Below are positions 58,173-64,000 of a DNA stretch of 64,000 nucleotides, piece by piece. Every line of letters starts with the position of its first letter. Position 1 is the first letter of the stretch. Source of the stretch: Thermomonas paludicola (GTDB taxonomy: Bacteria > Pseudomonadota > Gammaproteobacteria > Xanthomonadales > Xanthomonadaceae); assembly GCF_024498955.1 (NCBI RefSeq), contig NZ_CP093311.1, positions 434,001-498,000 of the forward strand, read 5' to 3'. The position numbers and the translations under genes were made by a program. Under the pieces are notes generated by a model. It was not told the origin of the DNA, ran no database searches, and worked only from the letters and a program-made list of their open reading frames with translations.

Positions 58173-58282
58173 ATTTCGTTGCCAGCCGGTCGTTGAATCC
58201 ACCCTTGGATGGCGCTGCGGAAGGCACTGCCGCCAAGGCTGGCGCCAACGGCGACGGAAAACCCTGCGACAGCGCGCGCCGG

Positions 58283-59002
58283 TTACAGGTGGAAGCCTTC
58301 GCCGAGATACACGCGGCGCACGTCCTGGTTCTGCAACAGCGCCTCGGGCGCGCCCTGCGCAAGCACCGCACCCTCGGCGAGGATGTAGGCGCGGTCGCAG
58401 ATATCCAGCGTCTCGCGCACGTTGTGGTCGGTGATCAAGACGCCGATGCCGCGCTGCTTGAGGTGGCGCACGATGCGCTGGATTTCGTTCACCGAGATCG
58501 GATCGACGCCGGCAAAGGGCTCGTCGAGCAGGATCATGCGCGGCTTGCCCGCCAGCGCGCGGGCGATCTCCACGCGGCGGCGTTCGCCACCGGACAGGCT
58601 GGCGCCCGGCTGGTCGGTCACGTGGCCGATCTGCAATTCGTCCAGCAGCGCATTCAGTTCCTGCTCGCGGCCGTCCTCGTCCAGATCCGGGCGCAGTTCC
58701 AATACCAGGCGGAGGTTGTCGGCGACGCTCAGCTTGCGGAACACCGAGGGTTCCTGCGGCAGGTAACCCAGGCCCAGCCGCGCACGCGCATACATCGGCA
58801 TGCTGGTGATGTCGGTGCCATCCAGCAGGATGCGCCCGGCATCGGCGGCAACCAGTCCCACGATCATGTAGAAACAGGTGGTCTTGCCGGCGCCGTTCGG
58901 GCCCAGCAGGCCCACCACTTCGCCGGGCTCCAGGGTCAGGCCGAAGTCGCGCACGACTTCGCGCGAGCGGTAGCGCTTGCGCAGCCCTTCCGCGACCAGC
59001 AT
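58283..59002 (-). CDS. lptB: LPS export ABC transporter ATP-binding protein LptB
   Basis: 239 residues. ATPase of the LptB2FG complex that drives lipopolysaccharide from inner to outer membrane. Walker [18 protein letters not shown]-loop [11 protein letters not shown] signature [16 protein letters not shown], Walker [13 protein letters not shown], and the switch His in [12 protein letters not shown]. Shares one base with the lptA stop. Confidence 0.97.
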   Translation of the reverse strand: MLVAEGLRKRYRSREVVRDFGLTLEPGEVVGLLGPNGAGKTTCFYMIVGLVAADAGRILLDGTDITSMPMYARARLGLGYLPQEPSVFRKLSVADNLRLVLELRPDLDEDGREQELNALLDELQIGHVTDQPGASLSGGERRRVEIARALAGKPRMILLDEPFAGVDPISVNEIQRIVRHLKQRGIGVLITDHNVRETLDICDRAYILAEGAVLAQGAPEALLQNQDVRRVYLGEGFHL

Positions 59003-59523
59003 CAGGGCGTGCCCTTGCCGGCGGCTTGCGTATCCTTCGGCAGGATCCGCATCTTGACCCGGCCGCTGCCGTCGCCGCCGCTTTCCACTTGCCCGGTTTT
59101 CATGTTGTAAACCACGCGCTCGCCATTGAGGCTGCCGCGCTGCTGGCGGATCACCACGTTGCCGGTGAACACCATGACTTCGTTGCGCATGTCGTAGTCG
59201 ATGTTGCTGGACGTGGCGTCAAGCCGGTCGCCATCGTCCATGTCCTGCTGCAGGGTGACGCCGCCGCTGAGCAAGGCGCGGCTTGGGTTGCCGCCGCTCT
59301 GCTGCACCACGGCCTTGGCCGCGGTCACGTGCAGCGTGCCTTGGACGATGGTGACGTTGCCGGTCAGCGTGCAGCTGGCATTGGCGCCCAGCCCGCAGTC
59401 GCTGTGCGCCGCTTCGATGTCCATCGGTTGGGCGCGGTCGGTGCTGCGCGCATCGGCACTGCCGCAGGCGGCGGAAACAACGAGTGCAAGCGCGCAGGCC
59501 GCAAGTTCAGTGTTGCGGGACAT
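59002..59523 (-). CDS. lptA: LPS export periplasmic protein LptA
   Basis: 173 residues. N-terminal export signal ([19 protein letters not shown]), then the OstA/LptA beta-jellyroll: [66 protein letters not shown]. It forms the periplasmic bridge for LPS. Overlaps lptC by 17 bases. Confidence 0.93.
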   Translation of the reverse strand: MSRNTELAACALALVVSAACGSADARSTDRAQPMDIEAAHSDCGLGANASCTLTGNVTIVQGTLHVTAAKAVVQQSGGNPSRALLSGGVTLQQDMDDGDRLDATSSNIDYDMRNEVMVFTGNVVIRQQRGSLNGERVVYNMKTGQVESGGDGSGRVKMRILPKDTQAAGKGTP

Positions 59524-60076
59524 AGTGGTGGCTTACCTGGGAGAGGAGGGAGACCTGCTGGTGGTCGAAGTCCGCCTCCAGCCCCGTGCCCTGCATTGTA
59601 AGACCGGGCCGGGTGATGGTCACTTTGGCGGTGGTGCTGGCCTGGTTCTTTTGCAGATCCAGGTTCAGCCAGTCGGTACGGATACGGGTGATGGGGGGTG
59701 TTTCGGGCGGGCTGTCGGCGCGAACCTGGCCGCGCAGTTCCAGATGGTTGCCGCCAGCCGGCACGAAACCCTGTTGCGCGCGCAGATCCCAATAGCGACC
59801 TGCGCGGTCGGGTACCAGAAATTGCGGCGTGGCCAGTTGCAGGGTCTGGTCGGTTGGATTGCGCTGCAGTTCCGGCCCGCGCAGGGTGAAGGATTCCTTG
59901 CCCTGCTTGTCCAGCGATGTCACTTCGAAATCGCGCAGCACGTAATCCGGACGCGTGCGCAGCACGCCGTCATCGACCGGATGCGACATCGTCCAGACCG
60001 ACCAGCCGCTGGCAAGCGCGCATGCCAGCAGGAACAGGATGAGGGCGGTGCGCCAGCGGATCGACGGCGGGCTCAT
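59507..60076 (-). CDS. lptC: LPS export inner-membrane protein LptC
   Basis: 189 residues with one N-terminal transmembrane helix (ALILFLLACALASGWSVW, about residues 11-28) and a periplasmic jellyroll (YVLRDFEVTSLDKQG, FTLRGPELQRNP, GFVPAGGNHLELRGQV). Receives LPS from LptBFG and passes it to LptA. Overlaps kdsC by 4 bases. Confidence 0.93.
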   Translation of the reverse strand: MSPPSIRWRTALILFLLACALASGWSVWTMSHPVDDGVLRTRPDYVLRDFEVTSLDKQGKESFTLRGPELQRNPTDQTLQLATPQFLVPDRAGRYWDLRAQQGFVPAGGNHLELRGQVRADSPPETPPITRIRTDWLNLDLQKNQASTTAKVTITRPGLTMQGTGLEADFDHQQVSLLSQVSHHYVPQH

Positions 60077-60630
60077 GGGGCCTCGCCATGCGCAAGGATG
60101 GCGTCGATGCGGCCTTGCGCGTGCAGCAGCAGGTCGCAGGCGTCACGGCCTGCCCCCAGGCCGCCGCATCGCGGCGTCACCCAATGCGCCACCGGCAAGA
60201 CCCAGTGATGGGCATCGGCCGGGGCGATGGCCAGGCCGACGTCGCGCAGGACGGCAAGATCGGGCAGGTCATCGCCCATGAAGGCGACCGCCTCCATGCC
60301 GATGCCCAGCTCCTGTGCGATGCCCTGCATGCAGGCCAGCTTGCTGCGCTGGCCCAGGTGCACGTGGGCGATATGCAGCTCGCGGCTGCGCGCCTCTACC
60401 GCTGCGCTGCGGCGCGCGCTGACCAGCGCCACCTCGATGCCGGCTTGGCGCAGCAAGGCCAGGCCCATGCCGTCTTGCACGTGGAATTTTTTCTGGTCCT
60501 GGCCGTCGCTGCCATACAGCAAGCTGCCATCGGTGAGGGTGCCGTCCACGTCGAAGCCGATCAGGCGGATCTTCGCGGCACGCCCAAGCACGGCGCCGGG
60601 ATAGGCGGGGGATGTGATCATCGCCATCAC
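60073..60630 (-). CDS. kdsC: 3-deoxy-D-manno-octulosonate 8-phosphate phosphatase
   Basis: 185 residues, HAD family. Motif I IGFDVDGTLTDGSLLYG, loop motif FHVQDGMGLALLRQAGIEVALVSARRS, motif IV AFMGDDLPDLAVLRDVGLAIAPADA. Dephosphorylates KDO-8-P for LPS core. Overlaps kdsD stop by 4 bases. Confidence 0.96.
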   Translation of the reverse strand: MMAMITSPAYPGAVLGRAAKIRLIGFDVDGTLTDGSLLYGSDGQDQKKFHVQDGMGLALLRQAGIEVALVSARRSAAVEARSRELHIAHVHLGQRSKLACMQGIAQELGIGMEAVAFMGDDLPDLAVLRDVGLAIAPADAHHWVLPVAHWVTPRCGGLGAGRDACDLLLHAQGRIDAILAHGEAP

Positions 60631-61613
60631 ACTACCCGCGCCAGCAGCAGGTCATGGATGTTCAGCGCGCCTGCCAGCCGCCCCGCGTCGTCCACCACCA
60701 GCAGCGAGCTGATCTTGTACGTTTCCATCAACTGCGCGGCTTCCACCGCCAACGCCTCGGGGCCGATGGTCCTGGGCGAGCGGGTCATCACCGCGTCGAT
60801 GCGGGTGTTGCGCAGATCCACATGGGCGTCGTCCAGGCTGCGGCGCAGGTCGCCGTCGGTGTACAGCCCGAGCAGTCGATCCTCCGCGCCCACCACGGCG
60901 GTCATGCCTAGCCGCTTGCGGCTCATCTCCACCAGCGCCTCGCTGATGCTGGCGGTGGGCGGCACCCGCGGCACCGCATCGCCGACATGCATCACGTCGG
61001 TGATGTGCAGCAGCAGGCGTCGGCCCAGCGCGCCGGCGGGATGCGAGCGGGCGAAATCGTCGGCGGTGAAGCCGCGCGCTTCCAGCAAGGCCACGGCCAG
61101 CGCGTCGCCCATCGCCAGGCTGGCGGTGGTGCTGGAGGTTGGGGCAAGGTGCAGCGGGCAAGCTTCGACGGGAACGCCGACATCCAGGTGGACATCCGCC
61201 TCGCGCGCAAGGCTGGACCCTTCGCGGCCGGTCATGGCGATCACCGGGTTGCCTTGCCGGCGCAGTGCCGGCAGCAGCAGCAGCACTTCGTCGCTCTCGC
61301 CGGAATACGACAGCGCCAGCATCACGTCGGCGTCGGTGACCATGCCCAGGTCGCCGTGCGCGGCTTCGCCCGGGTGCATGTAAAACGCAGGCGTGCCGGT
61401 GGACGCCAGCGTGGCTGCGATCTTGCGCGCCACGTGCCCGGACTTGCCCATGCCGGTGCAGACCACGCGCCCGCGGCAGGCCAGGATTGCCTGGCAGGCG
61501 TCGCCGAACGCGCCGTCGATGCGGGCGGCGACCGCTGCCAGGGCTTCACCCTCCAAGGTGAACACACGGCGGCCGCTGGCGGCGAAATCGAAGCTGTCTG
61601 GGCTGACGGACAT
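60627..61613 (-). CDS. kdsD: Arabinose-5-phosphate isomerase
   Basis: 328 residues from ATG 61613, equal to E. coli KdsD; the frame also opens at ATG 61646, but MSVSPDSFDFAASG lines up with the family N-terminus and a -10-like TAAACT on this strand (61653-61658) would put the transcript start near 61646. SIS domain (TGMGKSGHVARKIAATLAST, HPGEAAHGDLGM, LSYSGESDEVLLLLPAL), then two CBS motifs (about 205-325). Supplies arabinose-5-phosphate for KDO. Confidence 0.95.
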   Translation of the reverse strand: MSVSPDSFDFAASGRRVFTLEGEALAAVAARIDGAFGDACQAILACRGRVVCTGMGKSGHVARKIAATLASTGTPAFYMHPGEAAHGDLGMVTDADVMLALSYSGESDEVLLLLPALRRQGNPVIAMTGREGSSLAREADVHLDVGVPVEACPLHLAPTSSTTASLAMGDALAVALLEARGFTADDFARSHPAGALGRRLLLHITDVMHVGDAVPRVPPTASISEALVEMSRKRLGMTAVVGAEDRLLGLYTDGDLRRSLDDAHVDLRNTRIDAVMTRSPRTIGPEALAVEAAQLMETYKISSLLVVDDAGRLAGALNIHDLLLARVV

Positions 61614-61637
61614 GGCGGGGACTCGGCGGGTTTCCGC

Positions 61638-61658
61638 TAAACTCATGCGTTCAGTTTA
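61638..61658. promoter_or_regulatory. Candidate divergent -10 elements between kdsD and ibaG
   Basis: TAAACT on the plus strand (61638-61643) and its exact mirror on the minus strand (61653-61658) form an inverted repeat, 9 bases apart. Each would give a leader of about 30 bases to ibaG and to kdsD (ATG 61613). -35 elements are weak. It could alternatively be a single operator. Confidence 0.4.
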
Positions 61659-61679
61659 CGCGAGTCCCCCCACCTGCCC

Positions 61680-63169
<1,490 letters not shown>

Positions 63170-63184
63170 ACTGGCGTCTGCCGG

Positions 63185-64000
63185 TCAGCGCGGGGCCGGC
63201 GTTGCCAGCACCGTGATTTCTTCGCGGTCGTGATAAAGCTGCTTCGCGCGGATCGTCAGCGGCCGTTGTGCCTGCTGCGCGAACAGGTCGAGGCACAGCT
63301 GGGTTTCCTGCCAGCGCTTTTTCATCGGCAGCTTCAGGTTGAAGATGGCGTGCCGGCACCAGCCTTCGCGCAGCCAGGTGGCCATGCGCTCGGCAACCCG
63401 GCGCGGCTGTTCCACCATGTCGCAGACCATCCAGTCCAGCGCCTGCTTGGGTTGCCAGGTAAAGCCATCGGCGCGCAAATGTTCCACCATGCCGGTATCC
63501 ATCACGTGCTCGCGCAGCGGGCCGTTGTCGATGGCTTGCACGCGCAGTCCGTGGCGGGTGAGGACCCAGGTCCAGCCGCCTGGCGCAGCGCCAAGGTCGG
63601 CGGCGCGCATGTGTTCGCGCAGCAGCGATGCGCGTTCGCGCTCGTCCAGCAGCACCAATAGCGCTTCTTCCAGCTTCAGTGCCGAGCGGGAGGGCGCGTC
63701 GGCATGCATGCGCAGGCGTGGGATGCCCAGCGGCCACGGCGAGCTGTCGGCGGGATCGCCGCAGGCCAGCAGCGCGTGATTGCCCGCGACGATGCAGACG
63801 TGCAGGCGCGGTAGTCGCGGATTGTCCTGCGCGGTCAGCATGCCGGCCTTGCGCAGCGCCGGGCGCAGTGCATTGCCAAGGCTGCGCGCCAGCCCGGCCA
63901 AGGGCTTTCCGCTGTCGGAGTCCGGGTGTTCGGTGAGCAGTTCGCCAAACCTGGGCTGGCCGCGCAGGGCTTCCAGCATCGGCGTGATGCGGTCGCTGGT
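63185..64000 (-). CDS. rlmM: 23S rRNA 2'-O-ribose methyltransferase RlmM, N-terminus beyond window
   Basis: 271 codons visible, frame open through the right edge; the family is about 350-365 residues. The methyltransferase domain has the SAM motif AADLGAAPGGWTWVL, the catalytic Asp in LDWMVCDMVEQPRRVA, the Lys in HAIFNLKLPMKKRW and the C-terminal LYHDREEITVLA. It modifies C2498 of 23S rRNA in E. coli. The N-terminal THUMP-like domain is partly outside. Confidence 0.93.
   Translation of the reverse strand, partial: TSDRITPMLEALRGQPRFGELLTEHPDSDSGKPLAGLARSLGNALRPALRKAGMLTAQDNPRLPRLHVCIVAGNHALLACGDPADSSPWPLGIPRLRMHADAPSRSALKLEEALLVLLDERERASLLREHMRAADLGAAPGGWTWVLTRHGLRVQAIDNGPLREHVMDTGMVEHLRADGFTWQPKQALDWMVCDMVEQPRRVAERMATWLREGWCRHAIFNLKLPMKKRWQETQLCLDLFAQQAQRPLTIRAKQLYHDREEITVLATPAPR

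Noticed and set aside
57975..58202. Longer HPF starting at GTG 58202
   Set aside because: The strong Shine-Dalgarno at 57979-57986 and the family N-terminus set the start at 57974; the extra codons are the rpoN remnant.

Overview
The window looks like chromosome of a high-GC gammaproteobacterium of the Xanthomonadaceae (Xanthomonas/Lysobacter-type). The evidence is gene order and content: a SAM-riboswitch-led metX-metB-hom operon, a PTS fragment made only of regulatory proteins (EI, HPr, an EIIA, HprK, RapZ) next to the lpt/kds cluster, an Oar-like TonB-dependent receptor, propeller-type sensors, and a FadE/TetR pair. The genus cannot be named from this sequence. No tRNA, rRNA, CRISPR array, insertion sequence or prophage was seen. 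The first and last genes run off the window.

Layout. 1-8000: a GMC oxidoreductase (cut by the left edge), an NTT/MFS-type carrier, the acyl-CoA dehydrogenase FadE with a divergent TetR regulator and candidate operators, and GTP-dependent PEP carboxykinase. 8080-14340: a large Oar-like TonB-dependent receptor in its own transcription unit, an ECF sigma factor operon with a membrane partner and a VSGD-repeat secreted protein, and an unassigned envelope protein. 14469-23900: Hsp33, MtgA, a GT2 glycosyltransferase, a CBS protein, RF3, a Ser/Thr kinase with TPR repeats, an HDOD protein and an M23 peptidase. 24001-27666: SAM-I riboswitch and methionine/homoserine operon. 27594-37892: a decayed MASE1-GGDEF-EAL gene, a propeller-GGDEF sensor, SdaA, a small thioredoxin-fold protein and a propeller hybrid histidine kinase. 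37923-50532: housekeeping genes (hemE, aroBK, pdxH, proC, yggS, pilTU, yqgE, ruvX, pyrB). 50575-57974: mgtE, an HD-GYP-like protein, and the PTS-regulatory block ptsI-ptsH-EIIA-rapZ-hprK-hpf. 57975-61613: lptB-lptA-lptC-kdsC-kdsD. 61680-64000: ibaG-murA and rlmM.

Most notable observations. (1) Between lptB and hpf, where rpoN (sigma-54) normally lies, only a fragment of about 45 codons remains. It matches the RpoN C-terminus, including a recognisable RpoN box, and is fused in frame to hpf; ptsN is also missing from its usual place. (2) The MASE1-GGDEF-EAL gene appears to have lost a piece of MASE1 out of frame and the first half of EAL in frame. (3) A SAM-I aptamer is followed by a hairpin that covers the likely Shine-Dalgarno sequence of metX. 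(4) An HD-GYP protein has a damaged HD motif but an intact GYP motif. Together (1), (2) and (4) suggest local erosion of sigma-54 and cyclic-di-GMP functions.
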